Source: Bacillus cereus group sp. RP43 (GTDB lineage: Bacteria; Bacillota; Bacilli; Bacillales; Bacillaceae_G). Taken from it: a DNA stretch of 64,000 bases. Location: assembly GCF_040459645.1 (NCBI RefSeq), contig NZ_JARVHQ010000001.1, positions 124,001-188,000 on the forward strand. The letters run 5' to 3'. Below the pieces are notes generated by a model, which searched no databases, was not told the origin of the DNA, and saw only the letters and a list, made by a program, of their open reading frames with translations. The first letter of the stretch is position 1; every line of letters begins with the position of its first letter. Positions 9,090 through 18,385 of this stretch are shown one piece after another. Made by a program: the position numbers and the translations under genes.

Positions 9090-9497
9090 ATGTATAAGAT
9101 TGATGAAGTAACAAAGCAAGTGGGTTTAACAAAGCGTACACTTCGTTATTATGAGGAAATTGGTTTAATTCATCCCCCAGAACGCAGTGAGGGGAATATT
9201 CGTCTGTATACAGACGAGGACATTGCAAGAATTAAAAGGATTGTGGAAGCAAAAGAAGTACTAGGAATTACGCTTCAAGAAATGCAACATTTCTTATCGT
9301 TAAAAGAAAGAATGGAACAAAGAAGAAATAGTGAGAATCCGCGTGACCGTGAAGTGATTCAAGAAATTAAAGAGATGCTTGAAAAACAAGTGCAAACGTT
9401 AGACGAGAAAATGGAGCAAATGCAGCGTGTTAAGGCAGAGCTAGAGGATAGTTTAAGCCGTGCAGTTACATTTTTAGAGAATACAAAAGGAGAGTAA
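9090..9497 (+). CDS. yfmP: MerR family transcriptional regulator (YfmP-like)
   Basis: Winged-helix MerR regulator, 135 aa from the ATG at 9090. That start is chosen because GGGAGG sits 7-8 bases upstream; an in-frame GTG at 9072 would overlap the ribosome-binding site. The N-terminal HTH has the family TxRTLRYYEEIGLI motif, and a C-terminal coiled coil rich in Glu/Gln (about 70-130) mediates dimerisation. No cysteine metal-site pattern is present, so a metal-sensing type is not supported by residues. It is co-transcribed with the MFS pump, like the yfmP-yfmO pair of B. subtilis. Confidence 0.82.
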   Translation: MYKIDEVTKQVGLTKRTLRYYEEIGLIHPPERSEGNIRLYTDEDIARIKRIVEAKEVLGITLQEMQHFLSLKERMEQRRNSENPRDREVIQEIKEMLEKQVQTLDEKMEQMQRVKAELEDSLSRAVTFLENTKGE

Positions 9498-9502
9498 TCA
9501 AA

Positions 9503-10666
9503 ATGGAGAGCAAACAAAAATTAGGGAGATTGATTACAGTGGTGGCTACCTTCCTTGCCTTTTCAGGTATAGGGGTAGTCGACCCAATTTTACCAAGTAT
9601 TGCTGAACAAATTGGTGCATCCCATTGGCAAGTCGAGATGTTATTTACAGCATATATTTTAACGATGGCAATTATGATGTTACCAGCTGGAATATTTGCA
9701 TCAAGATTTGGTGATAAACGAATGATGACGATTGGTCTTGCGATTGTGACTGTATTTGCATTTATATGTGGTATATCGCAAACGATTGCTCAATTATCTC
9801 TTTTCCGCGCTGGGTGGGGATTAGGAAATGCGATGTTTTTTGCTACAGCAATGACACTTTTAATAGCATTAAGTAAAGAAGTTCATGAAGCAGTAGGATT
9901 ATATGAAGCAGCCATTGGTTTAGGGATGGCAGGTGGACCATTATTAGGCGGGATATTAGGTGGACATTCTTGGCGTTACCCATTTTTTGCGACGAGTATT
10001 TTAATTTCCTTAGCATTTATTTTAGTTTTCTTTTTTGTAAAAGAACCGGAGCGAAAAGTGAAGCGTAAAGCAGCGGGCGTAGGTGAATTACTTAACCTGG
10101 TGAAGTATAAACCGTTTATGCAAGGTGCCATTTCAGGGATGTTATACTACTACGGATTTTTCGTTGTACTAGCATATTCACCACTTATTATGCATTTATC
10201 TGCTATTCAATTAGGATTTGTATTTTGTGGATGGGGATTAGCGCTAGCTTACGGATCAGCAATTTTAGCGCATAAGCTAGAAGGTAAATATGAGCCGAAA
10301 ACATTGTTAAAAGGCAGTTTACTCGTATTTGCGATTTTCTTAATTGCATTATTCTTCGTAAAAATTATGTGGTTACAAATCGTGTTAATCGTTCTATCTG
10401 GATTAGCATCAGGATTAAATAATGCGTTATTTACAAGTTATGTAATGGATATTTCACCTTATGAAAGATCTGTTACATCAGGTGTTTATAACTTCGTTCG
10501 TTGGTTAGGAGGAGCGATTGCTCCAATTTTATCAGGAGTTATCGGTCATACTGTTTCGCCGCAAAGCCCGTTTTTAGTTGGTGGAATTGTTGTGTTAGTC
10601 GGTTGTGTTATGATCTTAATTCCAATTCGTAAACCGGTAGAAATAGAGACAGAAGCCCTTTCTTAA
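9503..10666 (+). CDS. yfmO: MFS multidrug/copper-type efflux transporter (YfmO-like)
   Basis: Drug:H+ antiporter-family exporter, 387 aa with 12 predicted membrane segments. The DPILPSIAEQIGAS motif at the end of TM1 and the motif-A loop ASRFGDKRMMTIG between TM2 and TM3 are visible. The start codon is 5 bases after the MerR stop, so it is translationally linked to its regulator. The substrate is inferred only from the YfmO similarity. A perfect 18-bp palindrome overlaps the stop codon as terminator. Confidence 0.82.
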   Translation: MESKQKLGRLITVVATFLAFSGIGVVDPILPSIAEQIGASHWQVEMLFTAYILTMAIMMLPAGIFASRFGDKRMMTIGLAIVTVFAFICGISQTIAQLSLFRAGWGLGNAMFFATAMTLLIALSKEVHEAVGLYEAAIGLGMAGGPLLGGILGGHSWRYPFFATSILISLAFILVFFFVKEPERKVKRKAAGVGELLNLVKYKPFMQGAISGMLYYYGFFVVLAYSPLIMHLSAIQLGFVFCGWGLALAYGSAILAHKLEGKYEPKTLLKGSLLVFAIFLIALFFVKIMWLQIVLIVLSGLASGLNNALFTSYVMDISPYERSVTSGVYNFVRWLGGAIAPILSGVIGHTVSPQSPFLVGGIVVLVGCVMILIPIRKPVEIETEALS

Positions 10667-10683
10667 GAAAGGGTTTTCTTTCC
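10656..10683 (+). terminator. Terminator of the MerR/MFS operon
   Basis: Perfect palindrome CCCTTTCTT/AAGAAAGGG (10656-10673) followed by TTTTCTTT; includes the stop codon. Confidence 0.75.
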
Positions 10684-10852
10684 TATTACAGAGCAAACCC
10701 TTTTCGTACATATGTTAGAACCCTCTGACTAAAATATATTTTCGGTATTTTTGTACTTTTAACTATACTTTTTGGATGTTTTGTTTTATTTTTGTTAGGG
10801 GACATTAAAGATGTCCCTATTATAAATTTGCATTGAAAGGCGTGATTGTACG

Positions 10853-11680
10853 ATGGAACTATGGTTCACTGAAAAACAAACAAAACATTTTGGGATTACG
10901 GCGCGTATTAACCGCACATTACATACGGAGCAAACAGAATTCCAAAAACTTGATATGGTTGAAACGGAAGAGTTCGGAAACATGCTTATTTTAGACGGCA
11001 TGGTTATGACGACAGAAAAAGACGAGTTCGTTTATCATGAAATGGTAGCGCACGTGCCTTTATTTACACATCCAAACCCTGAAAACGTATTAGTTGTTGG
11101 CGGTGGTGATGGTGGTGTTATTCGTGAAGTGTTAAAACACCCAAGCGTGAAGAAAGCAACTCTTGTTGAAATTGATGGAAAAGTAATTGAGTACTCTAAG
11201 CAGTACTTACCATCAATTGCAGGTGCATTAGATAATGAGCGTGTAGAAGTAAAAGTAGGAGATGGTTTCCTACACATCGCAGAAAGCGAAAACGAATATG
11301 ACGTAATTATGGTAGATTCTACTGAGCCAGTAGGCCCAGCAGTAAACTTATTTACAAAAGGCTTCTATGCTGGAATTTCAAAAGCGTTAAAAGAAGATGG
11401 TATTTTCGTTGCCCAAACGGACAACCCTTGGTTTACACCAGAACTAATTACAACTGTGTTTAAAGATGTAAAAGAGATTTTCCCAATTACTCGTTTATAC
11501 ACAGCAAACATTCCAACGTATCCAAGTGGACTTTGGACATTCACAATCGGATCTAAAAAACATGATCCTTTAGAAGTAAGTGAAGAGCGTTTCCACGAAA
11601 TCGAAACGAAATACTATACAAAAGAATTACACAATGCAGCATTCGCATTACCGAAATTTGTTGGCGATTTAATTAAGTAA
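10853..11680 (+). CDS. speE: Spermidine synthase
   Basis: Transfers an aminopropyl group from decarboxylated SAM to putrescine. 275 aa, cytosolic Rossmann fold. The N-terminal beta-strand domain begins [10 protein letters not shown]; the nucleotide-binding GGGDGG motif is near residue 85, and the catalytic region [10 protein letters not shown] follows near 153-162. GAAAGGCG precedes the ATG. It lies upstream of agmatinase as in B. subtilis. A small inverted repeat GGGACAT-TAAAG-ATGTCCC sits at about 10798-10818 in the leader. Confidence 0.95.
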   Translation: MELWFTEKQTKHFGITARINRTLHTEQTEFQKLDMVETEEFGNMLILDGMVMTTEKDEFVYHEMVAHVPLFTHPNPENVLVVGGGDGGVIREVLKHPSVKKATLVEIDGKVIEYSKQYLPSIAGALDNERVEVKVGDGFLHIAESENEYDVIMVDSTEPVGPAVNLFTKGFYAGISKALKEDGIFVAQTDNPWFTPELITTVFKDVKEIFPITRLYTANIPTYPSGLWTFTIGSKKHDPLEVSEERFHEIETKYYTKELHNAAFALPKFVGDLIK

Positions 11681-11898
11681 GAGCGTTAAATTGAAATGAA
11701 TAAAGTGTAAGTAACTCATTTAAGGTGTTTGTCTAGAAGGCTTGAACATGCTAGTTACTTACACTGCTACAAATGAAGTAGTCTTCTTGTAATAAAAAGA
11801 AGGCGCAGGTAAATCGAGAAAGAGGAGTTATAGGCTCCAAATTTGAGAAATAATGAAAGGTTGGGATACCTTAAGTTCCACACAAGGAGGAAAAGAGT
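11681..11898 (+). other. speE-speB spacer with long inverted repeat
   Basis: A perfect 13-bp inverted repeat (11704-11716 with 11753-11765, AGTGTAAGTAACT type) encloses a 36-base loop. A weaker CTTCTT/AAGAAG hairpin follows near 11780. No T-run, so it is probably a leader structure or processing signal rather than a terminator. The speB ribosome-binding site AAGGAGGAAA ends just before 11899. Confidence 0.5.
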
Positions 11899-12771
11899 AT
11901 GCGTTTTGATGAAGCTTATTCAGGTAAAGTATTTATAAAAAGTCATCCAAGTTTTGAAGAGTCAAAGGCGGTTATTTATGGGATGCCTATGGATTGGACA
12001 GTAAGTTTTCGTCCAGGATCTCGCTTTGGCCCTGCACGTATTCGTGAAGTATCAATCGGTCTTGAAGAATATAGTCCGTATTTAGATCGTGAACTAGAAG
12101 AGGTAAAATATTTTGATGCGGGTGATATCCCATTACCATTCGGAAATGCACAACGCAGCTTAGACATGATTGAAGAGTATGTATCAAAACTTTTAGATGC
12201 CGGTAAGTTTCCACTAGGTCTCGGCGGTGAGCACTTAGTGTCTTGGCCAATTTTTAAGGCAATGGCAAAAAAATATCCGGATTTAGCAATCATCCACATG
12301 GATGCTCATACTGATTTACGTGAATCGTATGAAGGGGAGCCTTTATCCCACTCTACACCAATTCGTAAAGTGTGTGATTTAATTGGTCCGGAAAACGTAT
12401 ATTCTTTCGGAATTCGTTCTGGAATGAAGGAAGAATTTGAATGGGCGAAAGAAGTAGGTATGAACTTATACAAATTTGACGTATTAGAGCCGTTAAAAGA
12501 AGTATTACCGAAACTTGCAGGACGTCCAGTCTATGTCACAATCGACATTGATGTATTAGACCCAGCTCATGCTCCTGGAACAGGAACGTTAGAGGCTGGG
12601 GGTATCACATCTAAAGAACTATTAGATTCCATCATGGCAATTGCAAATTCAAATATAAATGTAGTTGGAGCAGACTTAGTAGAAGTAGCTCCTGTCTACG
12701 ACCATAGTGATCAAACACCAGTCGCAGCAAGCAAATTCGTGCGGGAAATGCTGCTCGGTTGGGTAAAGTAA
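11899..12771 (+). CDS. speB: Agmatinase (ureohydrolase)
   Basis: Converts agmatine to putrescine and urea, supplying the speE substrate. 290 aa. Mn2+ ligands are visible: His112 (GGEH), Asp135, His137 and Asp139 (DAHTD), Asp216 and Asp218 (TIDIDVLDP). A strong AAGGAGG precedes the ATG. The stop codon coincides with the first bases of a structured repeat (TAAAAGTG). Family assignment is firm. Confidence 0.95.
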   Translation: MRFDEAYSGKVFIKSHPSFEESKAVIYGMPMDWTVSFRPGSRFGPARIREVSIGLEEYSPYLDRELEEVKYFDAGDIPLPFGNAQRSLDMIEEYVSKLLDAGKFPLGLGGEHLVSWPIFKAMAKKYPDLAIIHMDAHTDLRESYEGEPLSHSTPIRKVCDLIGPENVYSFGIRSGMKEEFEWAKEVGMNLYKFDVLEPLKEVLPKLAGRPVYVTIDIDVLDPAHAPGTGTLEAGGITSKELLDSIMAIANSNINVVGADLVEVAPVYDHSDQTPVAASKFVREMLLGWVK

Positions 12772-12986
12772 AAGTGAAGCCGACTGTTTAGACCCGGTGA
12801 CTAAGGTTCTTTCCTGCAAAAGGTGCTTTTTACCTTTTGCAGGGAAGGTTCTTAGACGCAAGGGTCTAGGAGGCGTAACTGGATATAATAAAAGCGGAGG
12901 CAGCTCGCTCAGAATCGCAGGTCATTGGAACGCTCGACCGAGAGTGTGAAATAGCCGGAGATTCTAGCCGCTGTAGCTGGATAAAA
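12769..12986. repeat. Two tandem structured intergenic repeats after speB
   Basis: Unit 1 (12769-12888) starts at the speB stop codon with TAAAAGTG and folds into an outer TAGACCC/GGGTCTA stem with an inner hairpin TTTCCTGCAAAAGGT/ACCTTTTGCAGGGAA. Unit 2 (12889-12986) has outer arms AGAAT/ATTCT and GGCAGCTCG/AGCCGCT. They are relatives of the repeats at 18095, 48521, 50416, 51731 and 58001. Confidence 0.8.
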
Positions 12987-13019
12987 TAAGAGCCTCCTAT
13001 ATGAATAGGGGCTCTTATT
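12985..13019 (+). terminator. Terminator downstream of speB
   Basis: AATAAGAGCC(T)CCTAT - ATGA - ATAGGGGCTCTTATT followed by TTTGTC; it sits at the end of the second repeat unit. Confidence 0.75.
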
Positions 13020-13094
13020 TTTGTCGTTATGTGTCGGCAAGTCGATATATTTAAAAAATCGCTGATATAATTTCACTGGTTGTCACGCAAGATC

Positions 13095-13133
13095 AAAAAG
13101 AGTTATTCTCAAACGATGAGAATAACTCTTTTT
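13095..13133. terminator. Bidirectional terminator, speB side and EIIC gene
   Basis: Perfect 16-bp stem AAAAAGAGTTATTCTC / GAGAATAACTCTTTTT with a 7-base loop, next to the 3' end of the minus-strand EIIC gene. Confidence 0.88.
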
Positions 13134-13134
13134 C

Positions 13135-14172
13135 TTATGCAACTTTCTCTTCCGAATTAATTCCACGAATTTCATCAGCAGAACGGATCGGATATTTGCG
13201 GAACACAATGGAACCAACGTATCCAACAATAGTGGTAACGATTCCACATAATACGGCAGCAATCGTTACTTTTATTACATCATTAAATCCGAACAATACG
13301 AGAAGTCCTGGAATTGGTGATGCTGTCCCTGGTGCATTATTAACGAGCTGGAATAGCGACGTAATAATACCGGCAAGCGCACCGCCAACAAAGTTCGTCA
13401 TATAGATAGGAATTGGGTTTGCTGAGACAACATCGGCTTGTGTTAACGGCTCGATTGCCACAGCGATTATATCTTTCTTTGAACAAATTTTTAGTCGTTT
13501 AAAGAAAATAAAGTTCATTGGGGCAGAAGCTGCTACGGCAAGACTACCAATTGCCATTGGTAAACCTGTTAATCCAAGCATTGCAGTTAGTGCCATAGAA
13601 CTCAGTGGAGATGTAGAAATAACTGTGATTAATCCACCAAGCATAATACCCATAATGATAGGACTTTCTGTAGTTGCAACTGAAATCATAGAACCGATTT
13701 TACCGAGTGTGGCGTTAACGAGCGGATCCATAAGCATAGCCATTCCACGTGAAATTGGTGCGGCAATAAATAAAATTGCTAAAAATTCTACACCAGCTGG
13801 TAATTTCTTTTCGAGAAATTTCACGACGAAGGCACAAACGTATCCAGCGAAAAATCCTGGTAAAATACCGAACCCACTAGTAGCTATACCGATTAAAACA
13901 GCGTATACGGGTGAAACACCGATTGCTAATGCTACTAAAATCGCCGCTGCGACACCGCTCATACTACCAGAAGCTTCTCCTACTGATTGTAAAAAGTCAT
14001 TATGAAACATTTCTCCACCGATATAACGGTGAAATGCCTCAATAAGAAAACTCGCGATTGCTGCATTAGCTAAAGCACCCATTGCTTTCATTCCGTAAGG
14101 AGCACGGTAACTAAAAAGTGTAAATAGACAGAGTACAACAAGTAATAGTGCTAAACCTTGCAAGATAGCCAT
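13135..14172 (-). CDS. PTS-type EIIC membrane protein (stand-alone)
   Basis: Polytopic membrane protein of the PTS_EIIC_2 type, 345 aa from the ATG at 14172. That start is chosen because AAAGGAG lies 11 bases upstream; a longer frame to 14217 adds 15 residues without a clear ribosome-binding site. About ten hydrophobic helices and glycine-rich loops (GIATSGFGILPGFFAGY) are seen. No EIIA or EIIB domain is fused or adjacent, so phosphotransfer-coupled sugar transport is not demonstrated. Substrate unknown. Confidence 0.78.
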   Translation of the reverse strand: MAILQGLALLLVVLCLFTLFSYRAPYGMKAMGALANAAIASFLIEAFHRYIGGEMFHNDFLQSVGEASGSMSGVAAAILVALAIGVSPVYAVLIGIATSGFGILPGFFAGYVCAFVVKFLEKKLPAGVEFLAILFIAAPISRGMAMLMDPLVNATLGKIGSMISVATTESPIIMGIMLGGLITVISTSPLSSMALTAMLGLTGLPMAIGSLAVAASAPMNFIFFKRLKICSKKDIIAVAIEPLTQADVVSANPIPIYMTNFVGGALAGIITSLFQLVNNAPGTASPIPGLLVLFGFNDVIKVTIAAVLCGIVTTIVGYVGSIVFRKYPIRSADEIRGINSEEKVA

Positions 14173-14285
14173 TTGAAAACTGTCTCCTTTGATTTTTGTA
14201 ATAAAAATTCGTATCATTCAATAATAATATAAAAGTTTGTTAAACGGAAAAACTTTTTGCCCGGAAATTGCTGTAAGGTGAAAAA

Positions 14286-14316
14286 GTCTTACAATAATGT
14301 AAGGGAAGTGTAAGAC
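14286..14316. promoter_or_regulatory. Nested inverted repeats upstream of the YxeA-like gene
   Basis: GTCTTACA (14286-14293) and TGTAAGAC (14309-14316) form perfect 8-bp arms; an inner TGTAAG copy (14298-14303) also pairs with the left arm. Promoter-like TATAATACA lies downstream near 14350. Probable operator, regulator unknown. Confidence 0.4.
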
Positions 14317-14406
14317 ATTTCGATAGAGTATAGTATGCTTTTTTTCGTATAATACAGGTATAGACATACGGTTAGTGAGAAAGAAGTAGAAACAGGAGGC
14401 GCATTT

Positions 14407-14769
14407 ATGAAATTGGTAATAAAAGTTTTAGTTGTGTTCGCCATTATTTTAGGGGGAACAGCATATTATTTAAACACAAAAACAGAAGGTGTACACGCTT
14501 TTGTAGACAACTTCTTTTCAAATAAAGAAATACAAGATTATTATGCAGTTATAGATAAAGGTGAGAAAAAAGACGATGAATATTTGTATACATTTAAAGG
14601 GTATACGGAAGACGGAAAGCTACAAATTATTAAAAGAATAGTGAACCGTGAATTGCATACAGGTGATTTTATAAAAATTTATGCAAAGGGTATGCAAGGA
14701 AAAGGATGGGCTGAAATCCCGAAAGAATCAATCCCGCAAAAGGCATTACAAAAAATAGAAAAAGTTTAA
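14407..14769 (+). CDS. YxeA family (DUF1093) secreted/membrane-anchored protein
   Basis: 120 aa. A hydrophobic N-terminus (about 4-22) serves as a signal peptide or anchor, followed by a small domain with the family pattern YYAVIDKG...YLYTFKGYTEDGKLQIIKRIVNRELHTGDFIKIYAKG and an IPQKALQKI C-terminus. It lacks a lipobox cysteine. The domain resembles small OB-like secreted proteins of Gram-positives; the function is not established. ACAGGAGG ribosome-binding site. A hairpin terminator follows directly. Confidence 0.8.
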   Translation: MKLVIKVLVVFAIILGGTAYYLNTKTEGVHAFVDNFFSNKEIQDYYAVIDKGEKKDDEYLYTFKGYTEDGKLQIIKRIVNRELHTGDFIKIYAKGMQGKGWAEIPKESIPQKALQKIEKV

Positions 14770-14797
14770 AAGGAGCGAACAAATCGCTCCTTTTTTA
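14768..14797. terminator. Bidirectional terminator after YxeA-like gene
   Basis: AAAAGGAGCGA - ACAAA - TCGCTCCTTTTTT between convergent genes. Confidence 0.88.
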
Positions 14798-15781
14798 ATT
14801 CGTTAAAATTGTAATAGATGCGCTCTTTTTATTAGAAGTGATTGTTGCTCTTCCGCCAATTGGGAAAGTGAAAATAGGAGTTGTATGCCCAAAACTAGCA
14901 TTTGCAATGATAGGTATATGTTTAAGTTCTATCTTTGAAGCAATCATTTCTTGAATATCTGCTATCGTACATTCTGCTCCTTTTTGCATTCTTCCTATAA
15001 CAATGCCTTTTACATGTTCAAAGCCAGGTTGCTGCATAAGAGAATGTAAATATCGATCAAAAGTTTTAAGGGTAGCTTTTTCTGTTAAACTATCCTCTTC
15101 AAGAAATAAAATTTTGTCCTGTAAGTTAGGCATATATGGTGTACCTTGTAGTAAATTAAATGTGCTCATATTACCACCAATAATCTCTCCTGTGGCTTCT
15201 CCTTCTTGAATTGAAACATATCCTTCATTTTTAATAAATTTTCGATTTTCCTGATCAATATACCAAGAATCATCGCTCCATGTTTCAGCCGGCAATATTT
15301 CAATAGGCTCATTAGAAGTTAAGCATTTTAAAAAGTAATCGGTCGTATAATCGAGGCCTTTCTCCATTCCAAATGAAGAGAAGTGAGGACCTGAATATGT
15401 AACTAAGGCCGTTTTAGCATAAATCGCGTTAGTTAAAGCGGTAATATCAGAGTAACCGCAGAAAAACTTCGGATTTTCTCGAATTAAATCATAATCGAGA
15501 TGTTTCAATAAACCGTTAGAGTTGTATCCTCCAAGTGTCGTCAAAATTGCTTTTACATTAGGATCTCTAAATGCTTCGTGGAGGTCTTGAACTCGTGAAG
15601 AAATAGAGGCTGAAGAAAAACGATCTATTTCTTCAGCATTTTTTGAGAATGTAACGTGAAAGCCCATATCGGTTAATCTTTTTGTGGCAATCTCTCGGTT
15701 CGTATTTGAGACAATACTTAAACTACAAGATGGTGAAATAACCCTTATTTCATCACCTTTTTTTAATTTTGTTGGTAGCAC
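14795..15781 (-). CDS. LD-carboxypeptidase / MccF-like serine peptidase (S66)
   Basis: Cytosolic serine peptidase that removes the terminal D-Ala of murein tetrapeptides, or cleaves microcin C-like aminoacyl adenylates (MccF branch). 328 aa from the GTG at 15781, which has AAAGGGG about 8 bases upstream and yields the family-typical start LPTKLKKGDEIRV; a longer frame to 15835 lacks a good site. Nucleophile Ser111 is in CGYSDITAL; the Glu of LFLEED and the His of ASFGHTTP complete the triad. The sequence cannot separate LdcA from MccF activity. Confidence 0.87.
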   Translation of the reverse strand: MLPTKLKKGDEIRVISPSCSLSIVSNTNREIATKRLTDMGFHVTFSKNAEEIDRFSSASISSRVQDLHEAFRDPNVKAILTTLGGYNSNGLLKHLDYDLIRENPKFFCGYSDITALTNAIYAKTALVTYSGPHFSSFGMEKGLDYTTDYFLKCLTSNEPIEILPAETWSDDSWYIDQENRKFIKNEGYVSIQEGEATGEIIGGNMSTFNLLQGTPYMPNLQDKILFLEEDSLTEKATLKTFDRYLHSLMQQPGFEHVKGIVIGRMQKGAECTIADIQEMIASKIELKHIPIIANASFGHTTPIFTFPIGGRATITSNKKSASITILTN

Positions 15782-15983
15782 CAAATTCACCCCTTTAAAT
15801 GAAAGAATATTTAGATTTAAAAAACATTTTAACATATGAAATAAAGTGAAGGTGAATTATTTTTTGAAAAGGAGTTTTCCTGATTTTTCAGCAGACAGAC
15901 AGAGTCTTTTTTTGATATGATAGGAAAAGTGATTTATTATATACATTATTTAATATCTATAACATTTGAAGGGTGTGCAAGAC

Positions 15984-16421
15984 GTGAAGAAACAACTTGC
16001 AGGCTTGCCGGTACACGTTCATTTCGTAACAGAAATCCGTGAAGGGGCGAGAAAGGAAACCGTTGCTTTTGAAGCAAATGGTCAATACTATGTAAAAGGT
16101 CAAGGTACATATATAACATTCCAAGAGCCGAACGAACAAGGCGAAGTGAAAACAATTATTAAAATTCAAGATGAACAAGTTCTCATTATGCGTTCAGGTG
16201 CTATTTCTATGCGTCAGACGCATGTGAAAGGTGAATGGACAACTGGTACGTATACGAGTGAACTTGGTACGTTTGCATTGCAAACGAAAACTGATAACGT
16301 TCTTTTTAAATGGTCGGATGAAAAGAAAAAAGGACAACTCTTCTTAACGTACGCATTGCTTCTAAGTGAACAAGAAGCTGGCAGATATACAATTACAATT
16401 AATTTGAAGGAGGCAAAATAA
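15984..16421 (+). CDS. ywiB: DUF1934 family protein YwiB
   Basis: Small beta-barrel protein of 145 aa from the GTG at 15984 (GAAGGGTG about 10 bases upstream); a TTG at 15966 is an alternative start. It has the conserved [16 protein letters not shown] segment near residues 70-80. Its stop codon overlaps the argS start by one base (TAATG), so translation is coupled to arginyl-tRNA synthetase. Function unknown; the linkage ywiB-argS is conserved in Bacillus. Confidence 0.87.
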   Translation: MKKQLAGLPVHVHFVTEIREGARKETVAFEANGQYYVKGQGTYITFQEPNEQGEVKTIIKIQDEQVLIMRSGAISMRQTHVKGEWTTGTYTSELGTFALQTKTDNVLFKWSDEKKKGQLFLTYALLLSEQEAGRYTITINLKEAK

Positions 16422-18091
16422 TGAATTCTTTAGAACAAGTAAAAGGATTGATTAAAGAAGAAATCCAAGCTGCTGTATTAAAGGCAGAATTAGCGACAGA
16501 AGAACAAATTCCAAACGTTGTATTAGAATCTCCAAAAGATAAAACAAATGGTGACTTCTCTACAAATATGGCAATGCAACTTGCACGAGTTGCGAAAAAA
16601 GCACCTCGTATGATTGCAGAAGAATTAGTTGCAAACTTCGATAAAGCAAAAGCTTCTATTGAAAAAATTGAAATCGCTGGTCCTGGTTTCATTAACTTCT
16701 ACATGGATAATAGCTACTTAACAGACTTAATCCCAACAATCGTCAACGCTGGTGAAGCATACGGTGAAACGAATACTGGTAAAGGTGAAAAAGTACAAAT
16801 TGAGTTCGTATCTGCGAATCCAACAGGCGACCTTCACTTAGGACATGCACGTGGTGCGGCAGTAGGTGACACTTTATGTAACGTATTAGCAAAAGCAGGA
16901 TATGATGTATCTCGTGAGTACTACATTAATGATGCTGGTAACCAAATTCATAACTTAGCTCTTTCTGTTGAAGCTCGTTACATGCAAGCTTTAGGATTAG
17001 AGAAAGAAATGCCAGAAGACGGTTACCATGGTGCGGACATCATTGGAATCGGTAAACGTTTAGCTGAAGAATTTGGTGATCGTTATGCAAAAGCTGATGC
17101 AGAAGAAAGCTATGAATTCTATCGTTCATACGGTTTGAAATATGAGTTAGCAAAACTTCAAAAAGACTTAGGAAGCTTCCGTGTTAACTTCGATGTGTGG
17201 TTCTCAGAAACATCATTATACAAAAACGGAAAAATTGATCAAGCTCTTGCTGTATTAAAAGAGCGTGACGAAATCTTTGAAGAAGGCGGAGCAACTTGGT
17301 TCCGTTCAATGACTTACGGTGACGACAAAAACCGTGTATTAATTAAAAATGATGGTTCTTACACATACTTAACGCCGGATATCGCTTATCACCGTGATAA
17401 ATTAGAGCGTGGTTTCGATAAGCTAATCAACATTTGGGGTGCTGACCACCATGGTTACATTCCACGTATGAAAGCTGCAATTCAAGCGCTAGGTTATGAT
17501 AAAGAAACACTTGAAGTAGAAATTATCCAAATGGTACAACTGTACCAAAATGGTGAAAAGATGAAGATGAGTAAGCGTACAGGTAAAGCAGTTACACTTC
17601 GTGAGCTTATGGAAGAAGTAGGCGTGGACGCAATGCGTTACTTCTTCGCAATGCGTAGTGGTGATTCTCATTTAGACTTCGATATGGACTTAGCTGTATC
17701 AAAATCTAATGAAAACCCAGTATACTATGCACAATATGCACATGCTCGTGTATGCAGCATCCTTCGTCAAGGTGAAGAGTTAGGATTAGCTACAGGCGGA
17801 GACGTGAATTACAAACTTGTTACTTCTGAGAAAGAAGTAGAGTTATTGAAAAAACTTGGTGAATTCCCAGCTGTAGTTGCGGATGCAGCGCAAAAACGTC
17901 TGCCACACCGCATTACAAGCTATGCATTTGAATTAGCAGCAGCATTACACAGCTTCTACAATGCAGAAAAAGTATTAAACCAAGATAACTTAGAATTAAG
18001 TAAAGCTCGTTACGAATTAATGAAAGCAGTACGCACTACACTTCAAAATGCATTAGCAATCGTAGGAGTATCTGCACCAGAAAAAATGTAA
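16421..18091 (+). CDS. argS: Arginyl-tRNA synthetase
   Basis: Class I aminoacyl-tRNA synthetase charging tRNA-Arg, 556 aa. It has the N-terminal additional Arg_tRNA_synt_N domain (about 1-90), a HIGH motif HLGHARG beginning at His139, a KMSK-like KMSKR at 382-386, and a C-terminal DALR anticodon-binding domain (about 435-556) with the [12 protein letters not shown] entry. The start overlaps the ywiB stop. A structured repeat begins 4-5 bases after the stop. Confidence 0.97.
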   Translation: MNSLEQVKGLIKEEIQAAVLKAELATEEQIPNVVLESPKDKTNGDFSTNMAMQLARVAKKAPRMIAEELVANFDKAKASIEKIEIAGPGFINFYMDNSYLTDLIPTIVNAGEAYGETNTGKGEKVQIEFVSANPTGDLHLGHARGAAVGDTLCNVLAKAGYDVSREYYINDAGNQIHNLALSVEARYMQALGLEKEMPEDGYHGADIIGIGKRLAEEFGDRYAKADAEESYEFYRSYGLKYELAKLQKDLGSFRVNFDVWFSETSLYKNGKIDQALAVLKERDEIFEEGGATWFRSMTYGDDKNRVLIKNDGSYTYLTPDIAYHRDKLERGFDKLINIWGADHHGYIPRMKAAIQALGYDKETLEVEIIQMVQLYQNGEKMKMSKRTGKAVTLRELMEEVGVDAMRYFFAMRSGDSHLDFDMDLAVSKSNENPVYYAQYAHARVCSILRQGEELGLATGGDVNYKLVTSEKEVELLKKLGEFPAVVADAAQKRLPHRITSYAFELAAALHSFYNAEKVLNQDNLELSKARYELMKAVRTTLQNALAIVGVSAPEKM

Positions 18092-18094
18092 TTA

Positions 18095-18200
18095 AGAAAA
18101 GCGGAAGCGGCTCGCTTAGAATAGGAGGTGGATGGAGCTCCTGACAGAGAGGCGTACTTTGCCTCGGAGGAAGGCGCGAAGCCACCGAGTATTCGTTTTA
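18095..18200. repeat. Structured repeat after argS (3'-truncated copy)
   Basis: Begins AAGAAAAGCGGAAGCGGCTCG, with internal GAGGCG/CGCCTC-type pairing and GGAGCTCCTGAC; the usual 3' arm ATTCTAGCCGCTGGAGCTGGAT is degraded. Same family as the copies after glpX and speB. Confidence 0.75.
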
Positions 18201-18203
18201 AAT

Positions 18204-18240
18204 AAAAAGCAATCACATGATGTTGTGATTGCTTTTTTAT
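18204..18240 (+). terminator. Terminator downstream of argS
   Basis: AAAAAGCAATCACA - loop - TGTGATTGCTTTTTT. Confidence 0.88.
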
Positions 18241-18311
18241 ATGGAATAATAAAAAAATATCCAACAAAAGGAGAGTTTGCATCGTCTTATATAAGTGACA
18301 GGGGGGTTACG

Positions 18312-18356
18312 ATGGAAGAAAATGTGGAGAGATCGAGTATTGGATTTGTTTCATAA
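18312..18356 (+). CDS. Candidate 14-aa micropeptide ORF
   Basis: ATG at 18312 is preceded by AGGGGGG with 5-base spacing, encodes MEENVERSSIGFVS and is followed within a few bases by a GGGCC/GGCCC hairpin and T-run. No homolog recognised. It may be a real small peptide gene or the remnant of a longer gene; the strong ribosome-binding site and terminator are the only support. Confidence 0.3.
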   Translation: MEENVERSSIGFVS

Positions 18357-18357
18357 A

Positions 18358-18385
18358 GAAGGGCCTTGTAAGAGGCCCTTTTTCT
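18358..18385. terminator. Bidirectional terminator
   Basis: AAGGGCC - TTGTAAGA - GGCCCTT followed by TTT; serves the micropeptide ORF and/or the minus-strand exported protein gene. Confidence 0.75.

Noticed and set aside
18132..18356. 74-codon frame downstream of argS
   Set aside because: Its first half runs through the structured repeat and terminator and has no ribosome-binding site; only the last 14 codons (from 18312) have a plausible start.
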